Positions 52,161 to 61,036 of a stretch of 64,000 nt of DNA are shown one piece after another. The translations under genes were made by a program, and so were the position numbers. How positions within the stretch are numbered: the stretch's first letter is position 1; each line of letters starts with the position of its first letter. The notes beneath the pieces were generated by a model, which saw only the letters and a list, made by a program, of their open reading frames with translations, made no database searches and was not told the origin of the DNA. The DNA comes from Paenibacillus illinoisensis NBRC 15959 (GTDB taxonomy: Bacteria; Bacillota; Bacilli; Paenibacillales; Paenibacillaceae): assembly GCF_004000925.1 (NCBI RefSeq), contig NZ_BIME01000006.1:62001-126000 (forward strand). Reading direction: 5' to 3'.

Positions 52161-54626
52161 TTATTTTTGTTCCGGATTGGTTTCCAGAATCGTGTAACTG
52201 CCCAGCGTTGCCAGTTGTGCCGTGTTCAGCAGGGCTTCATCCACCGCAGCAAGTGCTTCGCCTGCTGCTGTCATTAATTCATCGGAGTCAACAGGAGAGG
52301 CAAATCTCAGAATAACCCGTTTCTCCCCATTTTTCAGTTCACTCTCCGTCTTTGTTTTATATTCATTGACCGAAGCGACTTCGAGTTCATTTTGCACATA
52401 ATAGTCATTCGTATCACTTTCACCATGAAACAGTTCGAGTTCGGAATCGATCCAGTAATCTTGATCCGCTATCGTTTCCTGACTTGCAGCCGTCTCATCG
52501 TTTGCATTGTATAGGAAGTAGGGAATACCGGAGTTGGTCAGGTTGTTCGTGGCATCTACGTGGAACCATTCATTTCCGATTTTGACCTTGTTCCATGCAT
52601 GAGGAACACCACTGGATGCTCCTGTTACGACAATGCTGTCCAATCCGGACAGATCGGAGAGCAGTTTGTAGACCGAAGCATAGCTGGCGCATACACCAAC
52701 CCCTTTGACCAGAATACCGTAGGTGGTGAATGAGTCGTTAAACTGAGCGTCTACATTTTTGAAGTTGTTTTGCTCCGCACTTTCCAGTGCTGCATCGTCA
52801 TACTTCGCATTATCATTCAAATAATCATAGATGGCTTTTCGTTTCTCATCATCTTTCATGCCATCCTTGATGATGGAAGCAACAACTTCGTTTGCTTTGG
52901 CAATAATCTCGCCTTGTTTCTTCTGGATGACATCTGCAGATTCATTGTAATGAATGGTGAGCGTCAACGTATCATAGTTGTATTCGAACCCTTCAACGCC
53001 GAGAATCAATGGATTCTGATACATCACTTTCAGGACAACATCCGAGAGCGTTGTGAAATTTTGGGCTTCGGGAAAAGCTTTCAGTGAGATTTGATCTTCA
53101 GCAGCAATCATGTTTTTGGCCAGCACTTCTTCCAGTGCAGAATCCGCATTGATGAGTTTATCACCTGCAGCCGGTTCAGGAACAGTTTCCTGGTTGCCTT
53201 CTTCAACATTCTGCTGTGTGTTCGATTTCTGTTCGTCCACCAGGTTTGCTTCTGCCGTTTCAGGGTTAGAAGCAGGAGCTTGTTCAGAACCTTCTTCAGT
53301 AGTCGTGTCCACTTCATCTTCAGGTGCTGGAACAGCAGTCGTTGTAGACTCTTCAGGCACAGTCTCTGTTGCAGTCTCCGATGCAGGCCCATCATTATTG
53401 TTAATGATGGTTGGCACATCAGGTGCAGGGACGTAAGGTGTGTCATTTTTTGGTTCAACCAGTCCGTTACTGGACTCAGCGACCGTTTGTTGATCCAATT
53501 TGGCCAAGTCTTCTTGGGTTACAGATTCTACCCGTACGTAGCTCTTAAGAGCGGTCCCTTTGATATGAAAAGGAATGTTCGTTTCGTTGAACTCCGAGAT
53601 TTCTACATTCGCAATATCATAAACAATTGATCCTTGGGAGAAAGAACCGTCGATGTGCTCAATACTTGTTGTTTTCGGCAGTTCGTTTGTGTTCTTCAAT
53701 TTCTTCATATAGAGCTGTTCTTTTAGAGCCATGGGCAGCTGGTTAGAGAGAGGAGCAGTGGCCACACCGTTACTGAAATTCGATTCCATGTCCCCACTGA
53801 CAGCAGTGACGTAGTATTCACCCTTCATGCCATGGTTCTGATAGGATGTCGTTAGTTCATTCATGATACCAAGGCCGCCTTTGCCATCCTCATTGAAATC
53901 ATTGAAGGATGTCTCGGTTGTCGTCGCTACGACCAGCGGATTGCTTCCATTGTATGCTTTCTCTGCCCCTTGCAGGGGAACATTGTTTGTTTCAAAAATA
54001 ACGGTTCGATCAGCACGATTATAGATTTTGTACTCTGCCGCGCCCTCTACCTTGTCCCAGGTAAGCGTGAACCGTTTATCCTTGTCGATCTCATACTTCA
54101 GATTCGGAACAGGCAGCTCGGATTTTACTGTAAAAGGAATAATCATGGGTTGATCAAGTAGTGTCAGTTTCTCAGCATCTGGATTATAGTTCAGACGAAT
54201 GTAATAGATGGGGGCACCACCCCATGTATTTTGTTTTTGAGCTTTCAGCTTCTCCGAGCTTAATACACCCCATCCGAGAGGTTTGATCGAAATGCTATTA
54301 TCATTGATTTCCGGTATGGCATAGACTTTACTTGCTTCCAAGGCTTTAATATCGGTATGTACACTTATCATGTCACTTGCTTGAAGACGACTGGTTTTTA
54401 GGTCAGCCTTAAATGTAAACTTGAATTCTTCGTCTTGAGCTACGTTATACATGGGCATAATTGATGGGCTTGATTCGGAGCCGTATTTTTGCTTCAAACT
54501 CAATATGGTAGAGCCTTCTAACGTTTCTGTGGGATTATTGTCGCTCGGACTGCTCTCCTTGTCATTGCTCTGGCATCCGGCCAGCAACAGGGTGAGGGCA
54601 AACAACATTACGAATAGACGTTTCAT
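52161..54626 (-). CDS. Transglutaminase-like lipoprotein
   Basis: An 821-residue surface lipoprotein. The signal MKRLFVMLFALTLLLAGCQS has lipobox LAGC (Cys18). The N-terminal ~380 residues are beta-rich with a fibronectin-III-like segment (PVPNLKYEIDKDKRFTLTWD). A very acidic Thr/Glu/Pro/Ala-rich linker spans about 400-500. The C-terminal domain is transglutaminase-like, with Cys646 in GVGVCASYASVY, His676 in VPHAWNKV and Asp691 in FHVDATNN as the expected catalytic triad. Such domains cross-link or hydrolyse peptide bonds at the cell surface. Monocistronic. Confidence 0.9.
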   Translation of the reverse strand: MKRLFVMLFALTLLLAGCQSNDKESSPSDNNPTETLEGSTILSLKQKYGSESSPSIMPMYNVAQDEEFKFTFKADLKTSRLQASDMISVHTDIKALEASKVYAIPEINDNSISIKPLGWGVLSSEKLKAQKQNTWGGAPIYYIRLNYNPDAEKLTLLDQPMIIPFTVKSELPVPNLKYEIDKDKRFTLTWDKVEGAAEYKIYNRADRTVIFETNNVPLQGAEKAYNGSNPLVVATTTETSFNDFNEDGKGGLGIMNELTTSYQNHGMKGEYYVTAVSGDMESNFSNGVATAPLSNQLPMALKEQLYMKKLKNTNELPKTTSIEHIDGSFSQGSIVYDIANVEISEFNETNIPFHIKGTALKSYVRVESVTQEDLAKLDQQTVAESSNGLVEPKNDTPYVPAPDVPTIINNNDGPASETATETVPEESTTTAVPAPEDEVDTTTEEGSEQAPASNPETAEANLVDEQKSNTQQNVEEGNQETVPEPAAGDKLINADSALEEVLAKNMIAAEDQISLKAFPEAQNFTTLSDVVLKVMYQNPLILGVEGFEYNYDTLTLTIHYNESADVIQKKQGEIIAKANEVVASIIKDGMKDDEKRKAIYDYLNDNAKYDDAALESAEQNNFKNVDAQFNDSFTTYGILVKGVGVCASYASVYKLLSDLSGLDSIVVTGASSGVPHAWNKVKIGNEWFHVDATNNLTNSGIPYFLYNANDETAASQETIADQDYWIDSELELFHGESDTNDYYVQNELEVASVNEYKTKTESELKNGEKRVILRFASPVDSDELMTAAGEALAAVDEALLNTAQLATLGSYTILETNPEQK

Positions 54627-54915
54627 GATACACCGCTTTCTGGTTTTTCTTGTTCATACACCTGACATTATCATTTATGGTAAAAATCAATCCGAAACCT
54701 CTTATCAGCAAAACCTCCTATTAATTACCTAAAGTCTTTTGCTAGTTTATGGTTATATAGTCTCATTGTCAAGGTATGCTAATAGGGATAATAGTCCCGT
54801 AGAACAGTAGAACAGATTGATCTCCCACCATGGAATGGATGTTAGAATAAGGGAAGATATAGAAGGCTGGGTTTCAGATGTAGTAGAAAATCCAATGTAA
54901 ACGGAGTGGCGTGCA
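54627..54915. other. Divergent promoter region
   Basis: 289 bp between the transglutaminase lipoprotein (-) and the SnoaL-like gene (+). Nothing coding and no motif that I can name. Confidence 0.4.
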
Positions 54916-55335
54916 ATGACCCCTGAACAGATTGTCAGAGCTTTTTTCAAGGAGGTACGGTCAGGTCGTAACCTTGATTATGCTGATACATTGATGGCCG
55001 AACAGGTACTGGCCCATCAGGTGATATCGGAAGAGGAAGTGACAGTAAAAAGGACACCATACGAATATGCGGATCATGTGAGAGAAATGATTCAGGCCTA
55101 CGGTGAATTCTCACTTGAGATTCAGGAACTGATCGCCCAGGGCGATAAAGTGTATGTGCGCTGGAGACAAGAGGGTATACATATGGGAGAAGTGGACGGA
55201 TACACACCAACCCATCGGCCGGTTATTGAAATTGCCAGTGCTGTATATCGCGTGGAAAATGAGCGGATTGCAGAATATTGGATTCAGATTGACAGGCTGG
55301 GCATCGAAAAACAATTGGAGCGCAATAAGAGCTGA
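54916..55335 (+). CDS. SnoaL-like ester-cyclase-fold protein
   Basis: A 139-residue NTF2-fold protein. The opening MTPEQIVRAFFKEVRSGRNLDYADTLMAEQVLAH, the central DKVYVRWRQEGIHMGE and the final RIAEYWIQIDRLGIEKQL match SnoaL-like polyketide cyclases and their uncharacterised relatives. The fold forms a cone-shaped pocket; the substrate is unknown. The RBS is ACGGAGTGG. The stop codon lies inside the 5' arm of its terminator. Confidence 0.85.
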   Translation: MTPEQIVRAFFKEVRSGRNLDYADTLMAEQVLAHQVISEEEVTVKRTPYEYADHVREMIQAYGEFSLEIQELIAQGDKVYVRWRQEGIHMGEVDGYTPTHRPVIEIASAVYRVENERIAEYWIQIDRLGIEKQLERNKS

Positions 55336-55355
55336 GAATTCAGCTCTTTTTTTGT
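55328..55355 (+). terminator. Terminator overlapping the SnoaL-like stop codon
   Basis: Stem AAGAGCTGA / TCAGCTCTT with a four-base loop, then seven T. Confidence 0.9.
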
Positions 55356-55462
55356 TAAATCGGAGCACCTAATCAGAAGTTTTATTTTTAATAGAATGTT
55401 TTGCGATGTTTATGAGCTGAGCAGGTTAATTCACATGAATTTTTTGAACATTTATCCGTGAC

Positions 55463-55519
55463 TGTAAGCGTTCCCGTGTTATAATGAATGAAGTTGTATA
55501 CAAGTTACTAAAACGTTTT
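55463..55519 (+). promoter_or_regulatory. Promoter and operator region of the GH94 gene
   Basis: TATAAT at 55480-55485 gives a good -10 box. TGTAAGCGTTCCCG (55463-55476) overlaps the spacer and matches 12 of 14 positions of a cre. Downstream, AAAACGTTTT (about 55510-55519) is a palindrome of the LacI-family type. The -35 box is weak, so activation or strong repression is likely. Confidence 0.45.
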
Positions 55520-55559
55520 CTGTCATTCCAATTTCATAACCCGAAAGAGAGGTTCAGTG

Positions 55560-57941
55560 ATGATCAGAGCAACGAACGATAATGAATATTATGAGCTGAC
55601 CAGTCCGACAAGTATGCCCAAGGCATCCGGATTCCTATGGAACGAAAAGATGATGATCCATATGAATTGCCGCGGATATGCTGTGGCGCAATTCATGCAG
55701 CCGGAGCCTGCCAAGTACTCGCATGCACCCAATCTGGAAGCGAAAACATTTATGCAGCCGGAGCAGCCGTATTATGCGCATCATCCGGGGAGATTTGTCT
55801 ACATCAAGGATGAAGTAGGCGGAAACATTTTCTCGGCTCCATATGAGCCGGTGCGAAAACAGGCGGACAGCTATACATTCGCCGTGGGTAAACACGATAT
55901 CCGCTGGAATGTTGTAAGCGATGACATTTCCATTGAGATGAGCCTGCGTCTGCCCAAAGCGGATGCCATGGAGCTGTGGCAAGTGAAGGTGAAGAACCTT
56001 TCCTCTCATAAACGCAAGCTGAGCATGTATCCGTATTTCACGGTTGGTTATATGTCATGGATGAATCAATCCGGTGAATATGTGGATGATTTGCAGGGAA
56101 TCGTCTGCTCGTCCATTACGCCGTATCAGAAATATCAGGATTATGCCAAAATCAAAAATTACAGCGACAAGACCTACCTGCTTGCGGATCGCAAGCCTGC
56201 TTCATGGGAAGTGAATCACGAGCGTTTCGAGGGCGAGGGCGGCCTTCATGCTCCATCGGCATTGCAGCTGGACACCTTGGAGGGCGGGGATGCAAGGTAT
56301 GAGACACCTGTTGCTGTCCTTCAGTACAGGTTGGAGCTCGAAGCTGGGGCTGAGCGGGAATACCGGTTTATCTTTGGCCCGGCTCATGATGAGGCAGAGA
56401 TCGAACGCATCCGACAGCAGTATTTTATCAAGCGGGATCATGAAGGATTGGATGGCTTTGCCTTGGCCGAACAGGAATATGCGGCTTACGTTGCAGAAGG
56501 ACAGGGAAATATCCAGATCCAGACCCCGGATGACGGATTGAATAATTTTGTAAACCACTGGCTGCCACGCCAAATGTATTACCACGGCAAAACGAACCGT
56601 CTGACGACTGATCCGCAGACCCGGAACTATCTGCAGGATAACATGGGCATGAGTTACATTCAGCCTGCGATCGCACGTGAAGCCTTCCTGACAGCCCTGG
56701 CTCAGCAGCATGCAAGCGGCGCGATGCCGGATGGAATCATTTTGCACCCGGATGCCGAGCTCAAATACATCAACCAAGTTCCTCATACGGACCACTGTAT
56801 CTGGCTTCCGGTCTGTATGCGTACGTATCTGGACGAGACGAATGATTACAGCATTTTGGAGGAGCAGGTTGCATTTGCCGACAGTGAAGAGAAAGCTTCT
56901 GTGCTGGAGCATATGAATCTGGCCATGCGCTGGCTGATTCAGGATCGTGACCACCGCGGCCTCAACTTCATTAACCAGGGCGACTGGTGTGATCCGATGA
57001 ACATGGTGGGTTATAAGGGCAAAGGGGTATCCGGCTGGCTCACCATTGCAACGGCATATGCGTTCAAGGTATGGGCGGATATTTCCGAGCAGGCCGGGCA
57101 TACCGAGACAGCGAAGCAATTCCGTGAGGAAGCAGACCGGACCAATGCTGTAGCGAATGAGTATCTCTGGGATGGCGAATGGTATGCACGCGGAATAACG
57201 GATGATAATGTCGTTTTTGGCATCAGCAAGGATCAGGAAGGACGCATCTATATTAATCCTCAGGGTTGGGCGCTGATGAGCGGCGCGGCCGATGAGGAGA
57301 AGCGGAAGAAGCTGATCCGGGCAGTGGAGGAGCAATTGGAGACCCCGTATGGTGTGGAGAAACTGGCACCGTCTTTCACAGCTATGCGGGAAGATGTCGG
57401 CCGGGTTACGCAAAAACATCCGGGCAGCGCCGAGAATGGGGCGGTCTACAACCACGCGGCTGCGTTCTACATCTATGCTCTGTATTTGGTGAATGACAAG
57501 GAGAACGCGTATCGTCTCCTTCGCAAAATGATTCCTGGTCCCGATACCGAAGATATCCTCCAGCGGGGACAGTTACCTGTATTCATCCCCAATTATTATC
57601 GCGGGGCCTACAGACAATTTCCACGTACAGCTGGGCGCTCCAGCCATCTGTTCAACACAGGTACGGTACCTTGGGTGTATCGCTGCCTGATCGATGGACT
57701 GTTCGGATTGCAGGGTCACGCCGAAGGGCTGCTTGTCCGTCCACAATTACCTGCGGATTGGAATAAGGCTTCGGTGACCAGGTTGTTCCGTGGTGCCGAG
57801 CTGCAGGTGGAGATGAAACGGGATGCGGCTGTCCGAAAGACTGAAGTGTATGTTAACGGTCAATTGATCGAAGGAGACATGATTAAGGATATCCAGGCTG
57901 GCAAGTCATACGAGGTACTGGTTAAGCTTCCTATATCATAA
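55560..57941 (+). CDS. GH94 glycoside phosphorylase
   Basis: A 793-residue cytoplasmic enzyme; ATG at 55560 follows GAGAGG (a GTG just before it is in frame). Domains in order: beta-sandwich to about residue 290, linker helices, then an (alpha/alpha)6 barrel to about 720 and a small C-terminal beta unit. GH94 is indicated by GFLWNEKMMIHMN, TDPQTRNYLQDNMGM, the aspartate-containing INQGDWCDPMNMVGYKGKGVSG (catalytic Asp among residues 475-478) and FPRTAGRSSHLFNTGTVPWVY. These enzymes phosphorolyse beta-glucosides such as cellobiose, cellobionate, chitobiose or laminaribiose. The length (~790) and the WCDP motif recall cellobionate phosphorylases, but I cannot prove the substrate. Confidence 0.88.
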   Translation: MIRATNDNEYYELTSPTSMPKASGFLWNEKMMIHMNCRGYAVAQFMQPEPAKYSHAPNLEAKTFMQPEQPYYAHHPGRFVYIKDEVGGNIFSAPYEPVRKQADSYTFAVGKHDIRWNVVSDDISIEMSLRLPKADAMELWQVKVKNLSSHKRKLSMYPYFTVGYMSWMNQSGEYVDDLQGIVCSSITPYQKYQDYAKIKNYSDKTYLLADRKPASWEVNHERFEGEGGLHAPSALQLDTLEGGDARYETPVAVLQYRLELEAGAEREYRFIFGPAHDEAEIERIRQQYFIKRDHEGLDGFALAEQEYAAYVAEGQGNIQIQTPDDGLNNFVNHWLPRQMYYHGKTNRLTTDPQTRNYLQDNMGMSYIQPAIAREAFLTALAQQHASGAMPDGIILHPDAELKYINQVPHTDHCIWLPVCMRTYLDETNDYSILEEQVAFADSEEKASVLEHMNLAMRWLIQDRDHRGLNFINQGDWCDPMNMVGYKGKGVSGWLTIATAYAFKVWADISEQAGHTETAKQFREEADRTNAVANEYLWDGEWYARGITDDNVVFGISKDQEGRIYINPQGWALMSGAADEEKRKKLIRAVEEQLETPYGVEKLAPSFTAMREDVGRVTQKHPGSAENGAVYNHAAAFYIYALYLVNDKENAYRLLRKMIPGPDTEDILQRGQLPVFIPNYYRGAYRQFPRTAGRSSHLFNTGTVPWVYRCLIDGLFGLQGHAEGLLVRPQLPADWNKASVTRLFRGAELQVEMKRDAAVRKTEVYVNGQLIEGDMIKDIQAGKSYEVLVKLPIS

Positions 57942-57957
57942 GGAATAGATAAACTTG

Positions 57958-57995
57958 AAATGCCTTTCTTGTTTTTTTAAGAAAGGCATTTTTTA
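57958..57995 (+). terminator. Terminator of the GH94 gene
   Basis: A 13-bp stem AAATGCCTTTCTT / AAGAAAGGCATTT with a T-rich loop and tail. Confidence 0.94.
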
Positions 57996-58164
57996 TTAAA
58001 ATATTTTATAGGCCAGGTTAAACCTTATGTCGATATTCGATAATTGTGAACCAATGTTTTATAACGAAGGTGGCGATTTCATTCGGAGATGATTTGCGGG
58101 CAGGATTGCTCAATGGCGCCGTTGAATACTCTCCATTGCAAGGGTTATAGTTATGGAGGGGGTT

Positions 58165-58728
58165 ATGGAGTTGTACGGAGTAGTGGCTCATTTTGACCAG
58201 GATACAGAGCTCTATATAAAGCAGGTTTGGAAAGAATTGAGTGATAATGCAGTTTCCAGGTATGCAGAAGAAGTACAGGATAGACGACCTCATATTACCA
58301 TAGCAGGTTATGACTCTGACGTAGATATCGACAAATTTATAAGCGATTTTGACTGCTTTTATGAATCTAAAAAACAACTTTCAATCACTATGAACTCAAT
58401 AGGGACTTTTTTGAACACAGGAATTGTATTTCTTGCCCCTGTTCCTTCCCAAGAATTATTAACGTTTCATGCTAATCATCACCATTTCTTTGAAAAATAC
58501 CGAATGAATGCTGAGTCTCAATATCTCCCCAATCATTGGATACCTCACTGTACAATAGCAAACCGATTAAACGATGAGAATTTAAAAGAAGCGATGGTTT
58601 ACTGCACTAAAAGAATCGAAAGTCTACGTACTAATATCGTTGAAATATCAGTAATCAAAGCTATATATGAGAATGGGAAATGTATAAAATCACCCTCTAT
58701 ATATACGAAAGCTTTGCACTTTGTCTAA
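58165..58728 (+). CDS. 2H phosphoesterase (2'-5' RNA ligase-like) protein
   Basis: A 187-residue protein. ATG at 58165 follows GGAGGGGG; an ATG 12 bases earlier would sit on that site. The two HxT motifs of the 2H superfamily are PHITIAG (about residue 43) and PHCTIAN (about residue 128), which line the active site for cyclic phosphodiester chemistry. The gene is AT-rich relative to its neighbours. RNA ligation in vivo is not established for such bacterial proteins. Single gene. Confidence 0.88.
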   Translation: MELYGVVAHFDQDTELYIKQVWKELSDNAVSRYAEEVQDRRPHITIAGYDSDVDIDKFISDFDCFYESKKQLSITMNSIGTFLNTGIVFLAPVPSQELLTFHANHHHFFEKYRMNAESQYLPNHWIPHCTIANRLNDENLKEAMVYCTKRIESLRTNIVEISVIKAIYENGKCIKSPSIYTKALHFV

Positions 58729-58758
58729 GATAACAATATAACCAAAGTATCGCCTCCC

Positions 58759-58793
58759 AAGACAGCCGCCTTACTCACCAAGGCGGTTGTCTT
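58759..58793. terminator. Hairpin between convergent genes
   Basis: AAGACAGCCGCCTT / AAGGCGGTTGTCTT, 13 of 14 pairs, without a T-run on either side. Probably a bidirectional terminator or transcript-end stabiliser. Confidence 0.55.
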
Positions 58794-58822
58794 AGCTCGA
58801 AAATCAACATTAGAATTTAGGA

Positions 58823-59590
58823 TCAAGATTCGTGGAAATCCTTAACTCTATACCAATACGAGTAGATTTTCGAATAACCCAGTTTGGCGTAAAGCTTTAT
58901 GGCGGGAGCGTTACTGGCTACAACCTGCAGATAGCTCAATGTGGCGCCTTGTTTTCTCCCCCAATGCAAGAGATGTAATATCATCTGTTCAGCGAACCCG
59001 CGATTCCGATAAGCGGCATCCGTAATGATATCATACAAGCCGATATAGCCACGCTCGACAACGCCCAGCCCACAAGCAACAACTTGCCCATCGACCAAGA
59101 GGGAAATGAAACCCGTACTTGTACGGATGTTGGACAGCATCTGTGTCATTGTTTCCCGCTTCCCTTCGTGTACCTGATTCAATCGGCAAAAGTGATCCAG
59201 CCACTCCTGGGTCAACTGCTCATCGATTTGTACAAAAGGGTACTCCGGTTCCTTCAGCTCTTCCAGACTGCGCACCTGCATGTTGGTGTGATCCACAATG
59301 GAATACCCTCTGTCCTGCAGAAGCTGATCCAAGTGATCCGGCTGGATAAACGGTGTGATTTTGAAAATGGTACTCAGCTGATGGGAAGCGTAGATTTGCT
59401 CGCACTCATCGATCTTGGCAAACACATCCTGGGTAGAATCATAGATGGGTTGTATGGAGTTGGCACGCTTCGTGTATCCGTTGGCAAAACGTAAAATCCA
59501 TCCATCATAGAACAAGGTGGAAAGGGACTGCCAGTGATTGAGGGATAATTCCTCAATGATTTTGTGGCCATTCTCAGTGATTTGCTTCAT
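58823..59590 (-). CDS. GNAT family N-acetyltransferase
   Basis: A 255-residue protein with an N-terminal domain (LNHWQSLSTLFYDGWILRFANGYTKRANS) seen in a subgroup of Firmicute acetyltransferases, and a C-terminal GNAT domain: GLGVVERGYIGLYDIITDAAYRNRGFAEQMI with the acetyl-CoA loop RNRGFA, then NAPAIKLYAKLGYSKIYSYWYR. Substrate unknown. Single gene. Confidence 0.9.
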   Translation of the reverse strand: MKQITENGHKIIEELSLNHWQSLSTLFYDGWILRFANGYTKRANSIQPIYDSTQDVFAKIDECEQIYASHQLSTIFKITPFIQPDHLDQLLQDRGYSIVDHTNMQVRSLEELKEPEYPFVQIDEQLTQEWLDHFCRLNQVHEGKRETMTQMLSNIRTSTGFISLLVDGQVVACGLGVVERGYIGLYDIITDAAYRNRGFAEQMILHLLHWGRKQGATLSYLQVVASNAPAIKLYAKLGYSKIYSYWYRVKDFHES

Positions 59591-59762
59591 ACGGTATCCT
59601 CCATTTATATGAGAATGAATTCAGTATGTTTTAAATAATAATACATAATAATGAATAATAATACAGCTTTATTTAACAAATATCGATCTATTGTTTGTGC
59701 AGATCACCTTGGGATGGTATACAATCGTAATGAATGGATAACAAAAAGAAGCGGAGCACAGC

Positions 59763-60425
59763 ATGCTAACGATTAAACTAAACGAACACATCATTCAATG
59801 CTATGTGGTATATGGCAAAGGCAAGAAGGTTTCCATCACGATGGACCTGCCCTACATGGTAACGATTAAGGCACCCAATGGCACGAGCGATGAGATGATT
59901 CAGCAGCTTGTAGCGCAGCATGGTGAAATCATATTGAAGAAATCGGCGCTAATGCAGCAGGCCCTGGAAGGGCCTAAGGCCAAAGCGTATGAGGAAGAGG
60001 GCAACGGGAAGTTTCTGCTTCTGGGCAAGGAATATGCACTGCATGAGTTAATTAAGGTTGAAGGGTTGTCCGAGGATGAGCTGCGGGCGAATCTGAAGAA
60101 ATTTTATTTTGCCGAGTGTAAGAGAGTCATTGGTGAACGTATTGGTCCATACCAACAGGAGCTGAAGGTCAAGCCAAAGTCCATAGACATTGTGGAATCC
60201 CCCACCAAGTGGGGCAGCTGCAGCTGGGACAAAAAGCTCACGTTTAACTATCGTCTGGCCATGGCACCACCGGAAGTCATTGATTATGTCATTATCCATG
60301 AGCTGTGCCATATTCATCATATGAACCATGATCGCTCCTTCTGGCGCCGCGTCGGCAGTATTATGCCGGACTATAAGACGAAGGAAGATTATCTGATGCG
60401 CAATGGCCGGGCCATGACGTTGTGA
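59763..60425 (+). CDS. YgjP-like zinc metallopeptidase-domain protein
   Basis: A 220-residue protein of the YgjP/DUF45 (WLM/SprT-like) group. Zinc binding is given by H179-E180-L-C-H183 (HELCHIHHMNHDRSFW) with a further His in the following helix. The pre-motif SPTKWGSCSWDKKLTFNYRL is the family signature. Such proteins are often found with type I restriction systems or alone; no protease substrate is established. GCGGAG precedes the ATG. Followed after 52 bp by a DUF1801 gene, perhaps co-transcribed. Confidence 0.9.
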   Translation: MLTIKLNEHIIQCYVVYGKGKKVSITMDLPYMVTIKAPNGTSDEMIQQLVAQHGEIILKKSALMQQALEGPKAKAYEEEGNGKFLLLGKEYALHELIKVEGLSEDELRANLKKFYFAECKRVIGERIGPYQQELKVKPKSIDIVESPTKWGSCSWDKKLTFNYRLAMAPPEVIDYVIIHELCHIHHMNHDRSFWRRVGSIMPDYKTKEDYLMRNGRAMTL

Positions 60426-60477
60426 AAAAAATAAATCCATATCACGAGTTCATGAATCGTGGTGGAAGGAGTTCAGG

Positions 60478-60864
60478 ATGGCTGAGGGTAACCATTATTC
60501 TGCACTGGTCGATGAATATATTTCGGGGTTCGCTCCGGATGTACAGGTCAGACTGCAGGCATTAAGACAGATTATTCGCGAAGCGGCTCCGAATGCGGAG
60601 GAGAAGATCAGCTACCAGATGCCAACGTATGCGCTGCACGGGAATCTGGTCCATTTTGCCGCATATAAGAACCATATCGGATTCTATCCTGCGCCCAGTG
60701 GAATCGAGGCATTCCGGGATGAACTCTCTGTCTATAAAGGCGCTAAAGGCTCGGTGCAGTTTCCCCTGAATCAACCCTTGCCCGAAGAGCTTATCCGCCG
60801 GATTGTGGGATTTCGGGTGAAGGAAAATGTGGAGAAGGCAGTGGAAAAGAAACGAAAGAAGTAG
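60478..60864 (+). CDS. DUF1801 (YdhG-like) protein
   Basis: A 128-residue protein. The blocks YISGFAPDVQVRLQALRQIIREAAPNAEEKISYQMPTY and HIGFYPAPSGIEAF, with a basic C-terminus VEKKRKK, match DUF1801; some relatives are described as iron chaperone-like (Fra/YdhG). The RBS is GGAAGGAG. It ends at a good terminator. Confidence 0.88.
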   Translation: MAEGNHYSALVDEYISGFAPDVQVRLQALRQIIREAAPNAEEKISYQMPTYALHGNLVHFAAYKNHIGFYPAPSGIEAFRDELSVYKGAKGSVQFPLNQPLPEELIRRIVGFRVKENVEKAVEKKRKK

Positions 60865-60885
60865 CATTGTATTAAAGGAATAGAT

Positions 60886-60921
60886 AGACCGCTATCTTTG
60901 GCGAAGAGGGCGGTCTTTTTT
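60886..60921 (+). terminator. Terminator after the DUF1801 gene
   Basis: Stem AGACCGC / GCGGTCT with a 17-base loop and six T. Confidence 0.85.
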
Positions 60922-61036
60922 GTGTTTAAAAATCATGTTCGTGGGGTCAGCGATAGCCGACTGGTTGAATTCAGCGATTTTTCAGTTAGAGCCATTATAC
61001 TGTTTTCGAATCCTGTACTCGAAAAGGAGTTTTGGC

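Noticed and set aside
53091..53630. Plus-strand frame of about 180 codons, Cys/Phe/Arg-rich
   Set aside because: It is the complement of the low-complexity linker of the transglutaminase lipoprotein; composition is unnatural and no RBS is present.
59627..59665. Short AT-rich direct repeats (ATAATAATA-type) before the YgjP-like gene
   Set aside because: Simple low-complexity sequence within an ordinary AT-rich promoter region; no iteron spacing or other origin features.
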